Shown: one piece after another, positions 20,338 through 29,860 of the stretch
Numbering within the stretch: position 1 is the first letter of the stretch
Layout of the letters: each line of letters begins with the position of its first letter
NCBI RefSeq assembly: GCF_000473325.1
Contig: NZ_KI421513.1
Location: 1,497,217 to 1,561,216 of the forward strand
DNA length: 64,000 bases
Reading direction: 5' to 3'
Origin: Leisingera caerulea DSM 24564
GTDB taxonomy: Bacteria > Pseudomonadota > Alphaproteobacteria > Rhodobacterales > Rhodobacteraceae
Program-made: the position numbers and the translations under genes
The notes under the pieces: model-generated
What the model saw: the letters and a program-made list of their open reading frames with translations, nothing else
What the model was told of the DNA's origin: nothing
The model's database searches: none

Positions 20338-21290
20338 GCCCGGCTCCTCAGCCGCGGGTCCACCAGCGCATAGGCGAGATCGACCAGGAAGTTCACCGTG
20401 ATGACGGCAAAAACCAGCAGCATCACAACCGATTCCACCACGATCAGATCGCGCGCGGAAATCGCCTGGAACACCAGCCGTCCAAGGCCGGGCAGAAAGA
20501 ACACCTGCTCGATGATGATGGCGCCCGCCAGCAGGAAGGAGAATTGCAGGCCGATGATCGTCAGCACCGGGATCAGGGCGTTGCGCACCCCGTGCCGCCA
20601 CAGCGCTTGGCGCCGGGTCAGACCCTTGGCGCGGGCGGTGCGCATGAAATCCTCACCCAGGATATCCAGCAGCGCCGAGCGCATGACGCGGGTGAGAATC
20701 GCCGCCTGCGGCAGGGCCAGCGCAATGGCGGGCAGGGTAAGGGCATGCAGCCCGGCCCAAATCCCCGCCTCCCAGCCCGGAAACCCGCCGGCCCCGAACC
20801 AGCGCAGGTTGATGGCAAAGATCAGCACCAGCATCATCGCAAACCAGAAGTTCGGGACTGCCACCCCCAGCTGGGTCGCGCCCATCACCGCCATGTCGCC
20901 CGGCTTGCCGCGGCGGGCGGCGGCGTAAATGCCCGCGGGAAAGGCGATCAGCGTCGACAGCGTCAGCGCAAAAAGCGCCAGCGGCAGCGACACCCACAGC
21001 CGGTCGGCGATCATCCCCGCAACCGGCGTCCGGTAGGTGTAAGAGGTGCCGAAATCGCCGCCCAGCATCCCTGCCACCCAACTGAGGTAACGGGCGGCTT
21101 TGCTTTGATCCAGACCCAGCTCCGCCCTCAGGGCCGCCACCGTGTCCGCCTGCGCATTGACGCCCAGCATGAACGATGCGGGGTCGCCGGGCGCCACCTC
21201 CACCACAAGGAAAATCACCAGCGAGGCAACAGCCAGGCTGAGGATCAGCGATAACAGGCGTTTCAGGGCGTAACGCAGCATAGCCGCCAC
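20334..21290 (-). CDS. Peptide-type ABC transporter permease (DppB-like)
   Basis: A 318-residue inner-membrane permease of the DppB/OppB family. It has an N-terminal transmembrane segment (LLSLILSLAVASLVIFLVVE), a periplasmic loop with GLDQS, then further membrane segments with the cytoplasmic EAA loop (DFMRTARAKGLTRRQALWRH). An alternative start nine bases in (MLRYALKRLL) is equally credible. It is separated from its likely binding-protein gene by an opposite-strand deacetylase-like gene. Confidence 0.92.
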   Translation of the reverse strand: MAAMLRYALKRLLSLILSLAVASLVIFLVVEVAPGDPASFMLGVNAQADTVAALRAELGLDQSKAARYLSWVAGMLGGDFGTSYTYRTPVAGMIADRLWVSLPLALFALTLSTLIAFPAGIYAAARRGKPGDMAVMGATQLGVAVPNFWFAMMLVLIFAINLRWFGAGGFPGWEAGIWAGLHALTLPAIALALPQAAILTRVMRSALLDILGEDFMRTARAKGLTRRQALWRHGVRNALIPVLTIIGLQFSFLLAGAIIIEQVFFLPGLGRLVFQAISARDLIVVESVVMLLVFAVITVNFLVDLAYALVDPRLRSRA

Positions 21291-21455
21291 GTTAGGAGCG
21301 CGCGGCGGTGCGGTCTAGAGGGGCGCGGCGGCAAAACAGCCGCGGAGTGTAATAAAGGCGCAGCGTCAAAGGGTTGGGGCGGAACTGCCGGTGCGGGGCG
21401 GTATGGCGGCAAGCAGGGCTTCCGCATGCAGGCAGGAGCAGGCTATCACTGTGCC

Positions 21456-22579
21456 ATGCTGTCCCGCCCCCTGTTCATCGGTTCGGAAATCTACCGCACC
21501 TCGTCCTATGGCCGTACCCATCCCTTGCGGGTGCCTCGGGTGTCTACCGTGATGGACCTCTCGCGTGCGCTGGGCTGGCTGCCGGATGCGGTCTATGTGA
21601 ACTCACCCCGCGCCAAGCCCGCGGCGCTGACGGTCTGGCATACGCCGGACTACGTCGCAGCACTGCAGGCAGCAGAAGCGGCGCAGGCGGTGAGCGAAGC
21701 GGTGCGCGCGCGGCATCATCTTGGCACCATCTCCAACCCGGTGTTCCCGGAAATCTTCCGCCGCCCGGCCACGGCTGCGGGCGGGTCGATCCTGGCGGGG
21801 GAGCTGCTGGCGCAGGGCGGCATCGTCTATAACCCCGCGGGCGGCACCCATCATGGGATGCCGGACCGGGCCAACGGCTTTTGCTATCTGAACGACCCGG
21901 TTCTGGCGATGCTGTCGCTGCGCCATCACGGCGCGCAGCGGATCGCCTATGTGGACATCGACGCGCACCATTCCGACGGGGTGGAGCACGGCTTTGCCGG
22001 CGACGCGGATGTGCTGATGATCTCGGTGCATGAGGAAAACCTCTGGCCGAAGACCGGCACGCTGGAGGAGGACGCGGGCGGTTCCGCCCTGAACCTGCCA
22101 GTGCCGCGCGGTTTCAATGACGACGAGATGGCCCATATCCGCGATGCACTGATCCTGCCGGCGGTAGAGGCGTTCCGGCCGGATGCCATCGTGCTGCAAT
22201 GCGGGGCGGATGCCGTTACCGAAGATCCGCTGCCGCATCTGGACCTCTCGAACAACGCCCATTGGGCGGTGGTGCGGGCGCTGATGGGCTGGCGCCGCGC
22301 TATCTGGTGCTGGGCGGCGGCGGCTATAACCCGTGGTCGGTCGGGCGGCTCTGGGCCGGGGTCTGGGCCGCGCTGAACGGCTTCGAGGTGCCCAAAAGGC
22401 TGCCGGCGGCGGGCGAGGCGATCCTGCGCGGGCTGGAGTTCAACGGCAACCGCCTGGGCCGCAACCCGCCGGAGCATTGGTTTACTACATTGCGCGATCA
22501 GCCGCGGGGTGGAGAGGTGCGGCAGGAAATCCGGGAACGCGTGCAGTTCTTGCGAACAAGACGCAGGCTTCAAAGTTAG
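21456..22579 (+). pseudogene. Histone deacetylase-like amidohydrolase, frameshifted
   Basis: An arginase-fold deacetylase of the AcuC/acetylpolyamine amidohydrolase type, about 374 residues if the frame were restored. Before the break it has GGTHHGMPDRANGFCYLND and the zinc ligands in DIDAHHSDG and CGADAV. At about 22287-22289 one base appears missing (GGGCTGG where GGGCCTGG would keep frame). The sequence then continues in another frame with GLAPRYLVLGGGGYNP, which includes the catalytic tyrosine, to a stop at 22579. The unshifted frame instead ends at 22376 with a nonsense tail. It could be a real mutation or a sequencing error in a GC run. Confidence 0.85.
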
Positions 22580-22583
22580 CACC

Positions 22584-22672
22584 GCCTGGCCGCAGGCCGG
22601 GCAGCGCCCGTCCCGCCCCCCACGGGGCGGGCGCTTCGCTTCCCACCCCGCCGGGACGGGCGCTGCCCTTCG
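22584..22672 (+). repeat. Intergenic repeat family B, copy 1
   Basis: This is a nested palindromic element. The outer arms GGGCAGCGCCCGTCCCG (22599-22615) and CGGGACGGGCGCTGCCC (22652-22668) are perfect 17-bp inverted repeats. Inside, CCCGCCCC/GGGGCGGG (22612-22631) forms a second hairpin and GGGCGCTTCGC a conserved spacer; a small GGCC/GGCC hairpin precedes the arms. It lies in the convergent gap between the deacetylase-like gene and the ABC binding-protein gene. Confidence 0.8.
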
Positions 22673-22688
22673 TGAACAGGGGCGATCG

Positions 22689-24167
22689 CTACTCCGCCCA
22701 GCTGATCGCCGTCAGGTCAATGGCCGCTGTCGGCGCGTTCTCCCACAGCCCCTGCAGTCCGGCTTTGGCCACGCCCAGTTTCGCCAGCTGGAACAGGTAG
22801 CCGTTCACATAATCCGCCGCGATCATCTCCTGCGCCTCCTGCAGCAGCGCGGTGCGGCTGTCCGGGTCGGTGGTCGCGTTCAGCTTGGCCATCAGTTCCT
22901 GAACCGCCTTGCTGTCATACTGAAAGTAATACTCGGGCCGGGCATAGATCCCGATGTCCATCGGCTCGGTATGGCTAACGATGGTGAGGCCAAAGGTCTT
23001 GCCGCGGAACACGGTCTCCAGCCATTGCGCCCATTCGACGTTGATGATCTCGGCCTTGATCCCCACCGCAGCCAGCTGTGCTGCGATGATCTCTCCGCCG
23101 CGCCGCGCATAGGAGGGCGGCGGCAGGTGCAGGGTGGTCTCGAACCCCTCCGTGAAACCGGCCTCCGCCAGCAGCGCCTTGGCCTGCTCCGGGTCATAGG
23201 CGGACATGCCGGTCAAATCCTTGTAGGCCGGATGGTGCGGCGCAAAATGGGTGCCGATCGGGGTGCCGTAACCAAACATGGCGCCGTCGATGATCGCCTG
23301 CCGGTCGATGGCATGGGCCAGCGCCTGGCGCACCCGGATGTCGTCAAACGGCGGCTGCTTGTTGTTGGTCGACAGGATCGTCTCACCCTCGGTCGAGCCG
23401 ACCAGCACCTGGAACCGCGGATCGGCCTCGAACTGCGGCAGATTCTCCGGCGCCGGGAAGTTGTCGAAGGCGTCGATATCCTCCGCCATCATTGCGGCGA
23501 ACGCAGCGGTCGGGTCCGAGATGAACTTGAACTTGGCCGAGGCCAGCGCGGGCTGCTCCCCCCAATAGTCCGGGTTGCGCGCCAGCGTGATACGGTCGCC
23601 CTGCACCCATTCCTGGAACGTAAAGGCGCCGGTGCCGACCGGATTGGTCTTGATGTCCTCAACGCTTTCGGGTGCCACGATCACCGCGTCGCCCCAGGCA
23701 AGGTTGAAGAGCAGGCTGCCGTTCGGCGCCTCCAGCGTGATCCGCACCGTCTGCGGGTCTACCGCCTCGACCGCTGTAATCCCCTCAAACAGCGCCTTCT
23801 GCGCATTGGTGCTGTCCTCGGCCCGGGCGCGGTCGAGCGAGAATTTCACGTCTTCCGCATCCATCGCGCTGCCGTCGTGGAAGGTCACCCCCTCCCGCAA
23901 GCGGAACGTATAGACGGTGCCGTCCCCGGAAATTTCCCAGCTTTCCGCCAGCCCCGGCACCACGGAGCCATCGCCCATGAACCGGGTCAGCCCCTCGAAA
24001 ATGTTGCTGTAGACAACCGAGTCGATGGCCTGCGCGGCAGCACTGGTCGGGTCCAGATGCGGCGGCTCCAGCTGCATGGCGATGGTGACGCTGTCCTTGG
24101 CCCAGGCGCCGCCCGCCGCCAGGGCCAATGCGGAACCGGCCGCAAAAACAAGTGATTTCAATGCCAT
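22689..24167 (-). CDS. Peptide-type ABC transporter substrate-binding protein
   Basis: A 492-residue periplasmic binding protein of family 5 (DppA/OppA type). Residues 1-23 are a signal peptide (LVFAAGSALALAAGGAWA) with no lipobox cysteine. The mature part contains the family SBP_bac_5 pattern, including AESWEISGDGTVYTFRLREGV. The start at 24167 is chosen because GGGGAG lies 7 bp upstream; an in-frame ATG at 24188 would add residues in front of the signal peptide. It feeds the DppB/C/D/F-like genes downstream. The ligand could be a peptide, amine or other small solute. Confidence 0.92.
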   Translation of the reverse strand: MALKSLVFAAGSALALAAGGAWAKDSVTIAMQLEPPHLDPTSAAAQAIDSVVYSNIFEGLTRFMGDGSVVPGLAESWEISGDGTVYTFRLREGVTFHDGSAMDAEDVKFSLDRARAEDSTNAQKALFEGITAVEAVDPQTVRITLEAPNGSLLFNLAWGDAVIVAPESVEDIKTNPVGTGAFTFQEWVQGDRITLARNPDYWGEQPALASAKFKFISDPTAAFAAMMAEDIDAFDNFPAPENLPQFEADPRFQVLVGSTEGETILSTNNKQPPFDDIRVRQALAHAIDRQAIIDGAMFGYGTPIGTHFAPHHPAYKDLTGMSAYDPEQAKALLAEAGFTEGFETTLHLPPPSYARRGGEIIAAQLAAVGIKAEIINVEWAQWLETVFRGKTFGLTIVSHTEPMDIGIYARPEYYFQYDSKAVQELMAKLNATTDPDSRTALLQEAQEMIAADYVNGYLFQLAKLGVAKAGLQGLWENAPTAAIDLTAISWAE

Positions 24168-24214
24168 TGGAAAACTCCCCGTGTACAATCTGCGGGCCGT
24201 GTTCGGCGCCTATT

Positions 24215-24228
24215 GGAAACGAGTTTCC
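24215..24228. promoter_or_regulatory. Palindrome in the divergent binding-protein/panB gap
   Basis: GGAAACGAGTTTCC has perfect 6-bp arms around a GA centre, and a further GTTTCCC follows at once. It lies 48 bp upstream of the ABC binding-protein start and about 100 bp from panB. It is a plausible operator for the transporter operon, but I cannot assign a regulator. Confidence 0.3.
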
Positions 24229-24331
24229 CTGTTTCCCAAGCGTAATCAAGGGTGGGGGACATTTCGCCCACTGGAAGCACGCGGCGTAAATTGATAATCC
24301 GTGCCCACTCTTGAACCGCGGACAGGAAGCC

Positions 24332-25162
24332 ATGAGCGCAACAGCCAAGAAACAGGCGCCCAACGCCGAAGACATCCGGGCCCGCAAGGGCGGAACCCCT
24401 TTGGTGAGCCTGACGGCCTACACCACGCCGATGGCGCGGCTGATGGACAAGCACTGCGACTTCGTGCTGGTCGGCGACAGCGTCGGCATGGTGCTGCATG
24501 GGCTCACCTCCACTCTGGGCGTGACGATGGAGATGATGATCCTGCACGGCCAGGCGGTCGCGCGGGGGCTCAGCCAGGCGATGCTGGTGATCGACATGCC
24601 CTTCGGCAGTTACGAGGAAGGCCCGCAGCAGGCGTTCCGCAACGCTGCCCGGCTGATGGCGGAAACCGGCTGCGCCGCGGTCAAGCTGGAAGGCGGCGTG
24701 GAGATGGCCGAAACCATCCGCTTCCTGGTCAAACGCGGCATCCCGGTGATGGCCCACATCGGCCTGACGCCGCAGTCGATCAACACCCTGGGCGGCTACA
24801 AGGTGCAGGGCCGTGACGCGCAGGCAGAGGCAGTGCTGGCCGATGCCCGCGCGGTCGCCGACGCCGGGGCCTTCTCAGTTGTGCTGGAAAAGGTGCCGCA
24901 GAAACTGGCCGACAAGATCACCGCAGAGGTCGCGATCCCCACCATTGGTATCGGCGCCAGCGCCGGCTGCGACGGGCAGATCCTGGTGGTTGATGACATG
25001 CTGGGCTTCTTCACCGCCTTCAAGCCGAAGTTCGTGAAACGCTACGCCGACCTTGGCCCGCTGGCAGAGGCCGGCATCTCCGAATACGCCGCCGAAGTGC
25101 GGGCGCGGACCTTCCCCGCGGCAGAGCACGTCTTTGCCGATCAGGCGCCCTCCAAAGGATGA
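24332..25162 (+). CDS. panB: 3-methyl-2-oxobutanoate hydroxymethyltransferase
   Basis: A 276-residue enzyme of pantothenate synthesis, making ketopantoate from ketoisovalerate and methylene-tetrahydrofolate. Family signatures are [15 protein letters not shown], the metal-binding [21 protein letters not shown] and [21 protein letters not shown]. The start at ATG 24332 has AGGAAG upstream; a TTG at 24311 is in frame but lacks support. The stop codon region adjoins panC. Confidence 0.96.
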   Translation: MSATAKKQAPNAEDIRARKGGTPLVSLTAYTTPMARLMDKHCDFVLVGDSVGMVLHGLTSTLGVTMEMMILHGQAVARGLSQAMLVIDMPFGSYEEGPQQAFRNAARLMAETGCAAVKLEGGVEMAETIRFLVKRGIPVMAHIGLTPQSINTLGGYKVQGRDAQAEAVLADARAVADAGAFSVVLEKVPQKLADKITAEVAIPTIGIGASAGCDGQILVVDDMLGFFTAFKPKFVKRYADLGPLAEAGISEYAAEVRARTFPAAEHVFADQAPSKG

Positions 25163-25170
25163 CTGCTGAC

Positions 25171-26031
25171 ATGACTGCCCCGATCCTGCGCCGCCTGGCT
25201 GATCTGCGCGCCAAGACGGCGGACTGGCGCCGCGCTGGTGAAACCATCGGCCTGGTGCCGACGATGGGGGCGCTGCACGCAGGCCACCTGTCGCTGGTGG
25301 AGGCCGCCAAACAGGCCTGCGACCGGGTGATCGTGACCATCTTTGTGAACCCCAAGCAGTTCAACAACGCCGAGGATCTGGCGAATTACCCGCGCACCGA
25401 AAACGAAGATGCGGAAAAGCTCGCGCCCTATGGCGTTGATCTGATCTATGTGCCGGACCCGGATCAGATCTACCCCGATGGCTATGCCACCAATGTCTCC
25501 GTCGGCGGCAGCATCACCGCGGTGATGGAGGGCCCCTTCCGCCCCGGCCATTTCGACGGGGTTGCGACGGTAGTGGCCAAGCTGTTCCTGCAGACCAGCG
25601 CGGACAAGGCGTTTTTCGGCCAGAAGGACTATCAGCAGCTGATGGTGGTGACCCGCATGGCCCGCGATCTGGATATCCCGATCGAGGTGATCGGCTGCGA
25701 GACCGTGCGCGAGCCGTCGGGCCTTGCCATGTCCTCGCGCAACCTGCTGCTGCCGGAAGAGGCGCTGGCCAAGGCCGCGGCCCTGAACGCGGCCATGCGC
25801 GAGGCGGCCGCCAAGGCCACCGCCGGCGAACCCTGGGAACCGCTGGAAGCCGCCGCGCGCCAAGCGCTGGCTGAGGCAGGGTTCGGCGACGTGGAATACT
25901 TCGACCTGCGCTGCGCCGAAACGCTGGAGGCACTGGAGACCCCCTCCCGTCCTGCCCGTCTTCTGGCCGCCGCCTGGCTGGATGGCATCCGTCTCATCGA
26001 CAATATCGCGGTTCCTCAACTAAATTCTTAG
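25171..26031 (+). CDS. panC: Pantothenate synthetase
   Basis: A 286-residue ligase joining pantoate and beta-alanine with ATP. The HIGH-type motif is MGALHAGHLSLV, followed by TIFVNPKQF, the ATP/pantoate-site FFGQKDYQQL, and the second signature SSRNLLL. An ATG at 25159 overlaps the panB stop but lies immediately against AAAGG, so ATG 25171 is preferred; the difference is four residues. It is co-transcribed with panB. Confidence 0.95.
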   Translation: MTAPILRRLADLRAKTADWRRAGETIGLVPTMGALHAGHLSLVEAAKQACDRVIVTIFVNPKQFNNAEDLANYPRTENEDAEKLAPYGVDLIYVPDPDQIYPDGYATNVSVGGSITAVMEGPFRPGHFDGVATVVAKLFLQTSADKAFFGQKDYQQLMVVTRMARDLDIPIEVIGCETVREPSGLAMSSRNLLLPEEALAKAAALNAAMREAAAKATAGEPWEPLEAAARQALAEAGFGDVEYFDLRCAETLEALETPSRPARLLAAAWLDGIRLIDNIAVPQLNS

Positions 26032-26098
26032 TAGGGGCTGGCAGCGGTAACACTTTTACGTTTATGCTCTCCGGTCAGAGGAGACTGGAGGGCAGCCG

Positions 26099-27589
26099 AT
26101 GACCTATATTCTGGCAATTGATCAGGGCACCACGTCGACCCGGGCAATCCTGTTTGATGCGGGAATGCAGGTCGCGGGCACCGCACAGCAGGAATTCACC
26201 CAGCATTACCCGCAGGCGGGCTGGGTGGAGCATGACCCGGAGGAGATCTGGGAGACCACCGTCGCGGTCTGCCGCAAGGTGATGGCGGACCTGGATGTTT
26301 CGGCCAAGGAGATTGCCGGCATCGGCATCACCAACCAGCGCGAAACCACCGTGGTCTGGGACAAATCCAGCGGCAAGGCCATCCACAACGCCATCGTCTG
26401 GCAGGACCGCCGCACCGCCGCCATCTGCGAGGAACTGCGCGCAGCGGGCCATGCTGACATGGTGGCTGACCGCACCGGTCTGCTGCTGGACCCTTATTTC
26501 TCCGGCACCAAGGTGAAATGGATCCTCGACACGGTTCCGGGCGCGCGGGACCGGGCCTCGGCGGGGGATCTGCTGTTCGGCACCGTCGACAGCTTTCTGA
26601 TCTGGCGCCTGACCGGCGGCGCCTCCCACGTGACAGACGCCACCAATGCCGCGCGCACGCTGATGTATGACATCCGCAAGGGTCGCTGGAGCCGCACCAT
26701 CAGCGATCTTCTGGACGTGCCGCAGCAGATGCTGCCGGAGGTGAAGGACAGCGCCGCGGACTTCGGCACCACCGACCCGGAAATCCTGGGCGGCGCTGTG
26801 CCGATCCTTGGCGTGGCGGGCGACCAGCAGGCGGCCACCATCGGCCAGGCCTGTTTCCAGCCGGGAATGATGAAATCCACCTATGGCACGGGCTGCTTTG
26901 CCCTGTTGAATACCGGCGATCAGCCGGTTGTGTCCAAGAACCGGATGCTGACCACCATCGCCTATCAGCTGGACGGCAAGCCCACCTATGCGCTGGAAGG
27001 CTCGATCTTCATCGCCGGCGCTGCGGTGCAATGGCTGCGCGACGGGCTGGGCATCATCGAACAGGCTGCTGAGTCCGGCGAACTGGCCCTGCGCGCCGAC
27101 CCGGGCCAGGACGTGATCCTGGTGCCCGCCTTCACCGGCCTCGGCGCACCCTATTGGGAGCCGGAATGCCGCGGCGGCATGTTCGGCCTCACCCGCAACT
27201 CCGGCCCCGCGGAATTCGCCCGCGCCGCGCTGCAAAGCGTTGCCTACCAGACCCGCGATCTGTACGAGGCGATGCGCTCCGACTGGGAGGACGACAGCCA
27301 CCACACCGTGACCCTGCGCGTCGACGGCGGCATGAGCGCCAGCGACTGGACGATGCAAAGCCTGTCGGACCTGCTGGGCGCAGCCGTCGACCGCCCGGTG
27401 ATGCAGGAAACCACCGCGCTGGGCGCCGCCTGGCTGGCGGGGATGCGGGCCGGGATCTATCCGGATCAAACCGGCTTTGCCGACACCTGGAAGCTCGACC
27501 GCCAGTTCGCGCCGCTGATGCAGCCCGCTGCGCGCGAGGCAGCATATGCCCGCTGGCAGCGCGCGGTGCAGGCGGTGATCGGGGTATAA
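26099..27589 (+). CDS. glpK: Glycerol kinase
   Basis: A 496-residue FGGY-family kinase that phosphorylates glycerol to glycerol-3-phosphate. It has the N-terminal phosphate loop [13 protein letters not shown], the glycerol-binding TNQRETT and WQDRRTA, the FGGY signature around [12 protein letters not shown] and the C-terminal [13 protein letters not shown]. Length and motifs are standard. It has a GGAGGG site 8 bp upstream. No glpD, glpF or glpR lies beside it. It is followed by a strong terminator within a composite repeat. Confidence 0.97.
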   Translation: MTYILAIDQGTTSTRAILFDAGMQVAGTAQQEFTQHYPQAGWVEHDPEEIWETTVAVCRKVMADLDVSAKEIAGIGITNQRETTVVWDKSSGKAIHNAIVWQDRRTAAICEELRAAGHADMVADRTGLLLDPYFSGTKVKWILDTVPGARDRASAGDLLFGTVDSFLIWRLTGGASHVTDATNAARTLMYDIRKGRWSRTISDLLDVPQQMLPEVKDSAADFGTTDPEILGGAVPILGVAGDQQAATIGQACFQPGMMKSTYGTGCFALLNTGDQPVVSKNRMLTTIAYQLDGKPTYALEGSIFIAGAAVQWLRDGLGIIEQAAESGELALRADPGQDVILVPAFTGLGAPYWEPECRGGMFGLTRNSGPAEFARAALQSVAYQTRDLYEAMRSDWEDDSHHTVTLRVDGGMSASDWTMQSLSDLLGAAVDRPVMQETTALGAAWLAGMRAGIYPDQTGFADTWKLDRQFAPLMQPAAREAAYARWQRAVQAVIGV

Positions 27590-27594
27590 AGCAG

Positions 27595-27682
27595 CAGGCG
27601 GGGCGCTCCCGCCTGTTCTGCCGCATTCAAAGAATGCGCCTCACAGTTGGGCGTGGCGCCGCGCTTTGCGCGGCGCTTTTTT
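27595..27682 (+). repeat. Intergenic repeat family A, copy 1
   Basis: The element begins with a CAGGCGGG/CCCGCCTG hairpin (27595-27615) containing the family head GCTCCCGCC. A GCATTC/GAATGC hairpin follows, then the family core GTTGGGC (27646-27652) and a terminal hairpin GCGCCGCGC/GCGCGGCGC with a T-run. It lies in the convergent gap between glpK and the monooxygenase gene. Confidence 0.75.
27656..27682 (+). terminator. Rho-independent terminator of glpK
   Basis: GCGCCGCGC (27656-27664) and GCGCGGCGC (27668-27676) form a perfect 9-bp stem with a TTT loop, followed directly by six T residues. It is the last hairpin of the A repeat, so the repeat provides the terminator. Confidence 0.85.
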
Positions 27683-27701
27683 GTCTGCCGAGACGCGGTT
27701 C

Positions 27702-27719
27702 AAGGGCAGGGCTGCCCTT
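27702..27719. repeat. 18-bp palindrome C, copy 1
   Basis: AAGGGCAGGGCTGCCCTT has perfect 8-bp arms around GG. The identical 18-mer occurs at 60300-60317, also a short distance after an A repeat. The following 100 bp (to about 27820) contain CAAGGG and CCCTTGACCCG pieces that also recur after the second copy. Confidence 0.7.
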
Positions 27720-27828
27720 AAACGCGCCTTGCCGGGGGTCTGTGCCTCCATCCGTGCCTCAAGGGTGAACTGTGCCTGCAGCAAGGCGGCGGTGCCGCCC
27801 TTGACCCGCGGCTGGCCGCAGGCAGGCC

Positions 27829-29085
27829 TCAGCTGACGCGCGCGCCTGCCGGGAGGGTCGGGGGGCGGGCGTTCAGCTCTTCGATGGAGAAGCCCGCAAT
27901 GGATTTGTACTTGGCGGCATGGGAGGCCAGGTCCGCCTGCGGGATCACCTCGCTGATGTCCCCGAAGTCGCCGCCGCAGAGGTCCTCAACCCGCTGCAGC
28001 ACCCCGTCCGGCCCGCCGCCTGCGCGGTTGGCGAGGCCCACGGCCGTGGTCACCGGGCGCACGTCTGCCTCATAGGCCTGCAGCGCCGCGGCGCTGATGC
28101 CGTGCTGCAGCAGCTTGGCGCCGATCACCCGCGCGTCGACGATGGCCTGGCTGGCCCCGTTCGACCCCACCGGATAGGTCGGATGCGCCGCATCTCCCAT
28201 CAGCGTGACGTTGCCGTCCGTCCAGCGCGCCAGCGGGTCGCGGTCCACCATCGGGTATTCATAAACCACCTCTGCCTCACGGATCAGGCCGGGCACGTCG
28301 ATCCAATCAAATTGCCAGCCCTCGAAGTCCGGCAGGAATTCAGTGATATCCGCGGGCCGGTTCCAGTCCTCCCGGCGCCAGGGCGCTGAGGGGTCAGAGC
28401 TCTTTTCCGCAATCCAGTTCATCGTGACGCGGCCGTCTGCGTCCGGCTGGGAGATCGGATAGGCCACCAGCCGCAAATGGTCGTGGCCGATCATCGCCAT
28501 CGCTGCGCCGCCCTTGAATCCGGGCGCCCGCGTAGTGGCCCGCCACAGGATGCGGCCGTTCCAGATGGGCGCGCCTTCCTCCGGCACCATCTGCGCGCGC
28601 AGGGCGGAGTGGATGCCGTCGGCGGCGACCACCAGCGCGCCGTCGATCCGCCGCCCGCCTTCCAGCAGCAGCGCGGCGCCATCCGCGGTGTTTTCAAACC
28701 CTGCCGCCCGGGCGCCGGTCTTGAAACAGTCCGCCCCGGCACGCTCTACCAGCGCGCGGTAGAGCATCATCTGCAACTCGCCCCGGTGCACCGAATACTG
28801 CGGCCAGGCATAGCCCGCGCCGGTGCCGCGCGGCTCCTCCCAGATCGTCTTGCCCAGCTTGCTGTAAAACCCCAGCTGCCGGGTCCGGACGCCAATCGCG
28901 TCCAGCTCCGCCTCCAGCCCCAGGTCGAACAGCTCCCGCACCGCGTTGGGCTGCAGGTTGATGCCAACCCCCATCGGCTTCAGCGCCAGCGCCGCCTCAA
29001 AGATCCGGAACGGCACCCCTATCTGGTGCAGGGTCAGCCCCAGGGTGAGCCCGGCAATGCCGCCGCCGGCGATGAGGATGGACAT
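27829..29085 (-). CDS. FAD-dependent aromatic monooxygenase-like protein
   Basis: A 418-residue flavoprotein of the salicylate/3-hydroxybenzoate hydroxylase group. The FAD-binding GGGIAGLTLGL is at the N-terminus, the second FAD motif is GDAAHPTYPVGSNGASQAI, and a DG-type motif (VAADGIHS) lies between. It probably hydroxylates an aromatic or related ring with NAD(P)H and oxygen, but the substrate is unknown. The start at 29085 places the dinucleotide fold at the very N-terminus; the frame extends 19 codons further without support. It is a lone gene between glpK (convergent) and idi. Confidence 0.85.
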   Translation of the reverse strand: MSILIAGGGIAGLTLGLTLHQIGVPFRIFEAALALKPMGVGINLQPNAVRELFDLGLEAELDAIGVRTRQLGFYSKLGKTIWEEPRGTGAGYAWPQYSVHRGELQMMLYRALVERAGADCFKTGARAAGFENTADGAALLLEGGRRIDGALVVAADGIHSALRAQMVPEEGAPIWNGRILWRATTRAPGFKGGAAMAMIGHDHLRLVAYPISQPDADGRVTMNWIAEKSSDPSAPWRREDWNRPADITEFLPDFEGWQFDWIDVPGLIREAEVVYEYPMVDRDPLARWTDGNVTLMGDAAHPTYPVGSNGASQAIVDARVIGAKLLQHGISAAALQAYEADVRPVTTAVGLANRAGGGPDGVLQRVEDLCGGDFGDISEVIPQADLASHAAKYKSIAGFSIEELNARPPTLPAGARVS

Positions 29086-29164
29086 GATAAGTATGCTCCC
29101 TAATTCTGCGGGCAGATAACCACGGCGCAGGCAGCAGGGCAAGCGGACAGAGGGGGGAAAGTGT

Positions 29165-29707
29165 TCAGCGCCGTCCGGCGATGATCAGGTCGGGGCCGAA
29201 AATCACATCGGCATAGTTGTGCAGGTAGATCTTCAGCCAGGGGGTGAAGCGTTCGGGATGGCGGCTCACCTCCGCCAGCAGGTCGTGGTAGTCGACCCAC
29301 CGGGTCTCCATTACCTCATCCGGGTTCGGGGTGACCTTCAGCGGGCGGTGGGCATGAGCCAGGAACACATCGACCGCTTCATGCTCGACCAGCCCGTTGC
29401 CGACATCGGCGCGGTATTCCAGGTGGTGGCGGAATTCGGGGTACAGCCCGGTGATCCCCAGCTCCTCCTGCATCCGCCGCACCGCGCAGGCCGAGGCCTG
29501 CTCCTCCCACATCGGATGGGTGCAGCAGGTGTTCGCCCACAGGCCCGGCGTGTGGTATTTGCCCATCGCCCGGCGCTGCATCAGGATTTCGACGCCTTTC
29601 ACCACAAAGACGGAAACCGCCTTGTGTTTCAGCCCGCGCTCATGCGCGGCAAGCTTGTCAACAGGTGTCAAATCGCCGTTCACCCAGGCGGGGATCATGT
29701 GGCTCAT
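29165..29707 (-). CDS. idi: Isopentenyl-diphosphate delta-isomerase, type I
   Basis: A 180-residue Nudix-fold enzyme interconverting isopentenyl and dimethylallyl diphosphate. The active-site cysteine is in NTCCTHP (C61/C62), the Nudix-like segment ACAVRRMQEELGI follows, and the catalytic glutamate lies in LVEHEAVD. The length is normal. An alternative start three codons in (MIPAW) is possible. Type I Idi is the usual form in Rhodobacteraceae and supports quinone and carotenoid synthesis. Confidence 0.95.
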   Translation of the reverse strand: MSHMIPAWVNGDLTPVDKLAAHERGLKHKAVSVFVVKGVEILMQRRAMGKYHTPGLWANTCCTHPMWEEQASACAVRRMQEELGITGLYPEFRHHLEYRADVGNGLVEHEAVDVFLAHAHRPLKVTPNPDEVMETRWVDYHDLLAEVSRHPERFTPWLKIYLHNYADVIFGPDLIIAGRR

Positions 29708-29803
29708 GCTGTGTCCGTGACGTGTTTCCCTGGCCGGCCTGCCGCAATTGCGATGGCCTGGCTCCTACCGCTAACGCCTGCCGGCGCCGAAAGCAATTAC
29801 GCG

Positions 29804-29832
29804 AAAAGCCGCGGCGAAAATGCCGCGGCTTT
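29804..29832 (-). terminator. Terminator of the cytochrome c gene
   Basis: AAGCCGCGGC and its complement GCCGCGGCTT (extended by one A/T pair, 29805-29832) form an 11-bp stem with a GAAAAT loop, and TTTT follows on the minus strand. It starts 28 bp after the cytochrome stop and separates it from idi. Confidence 0.8.
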
Positions 29833-29860
29833 GATGCAGTGCTTGCCGGAAATCCGGGCG

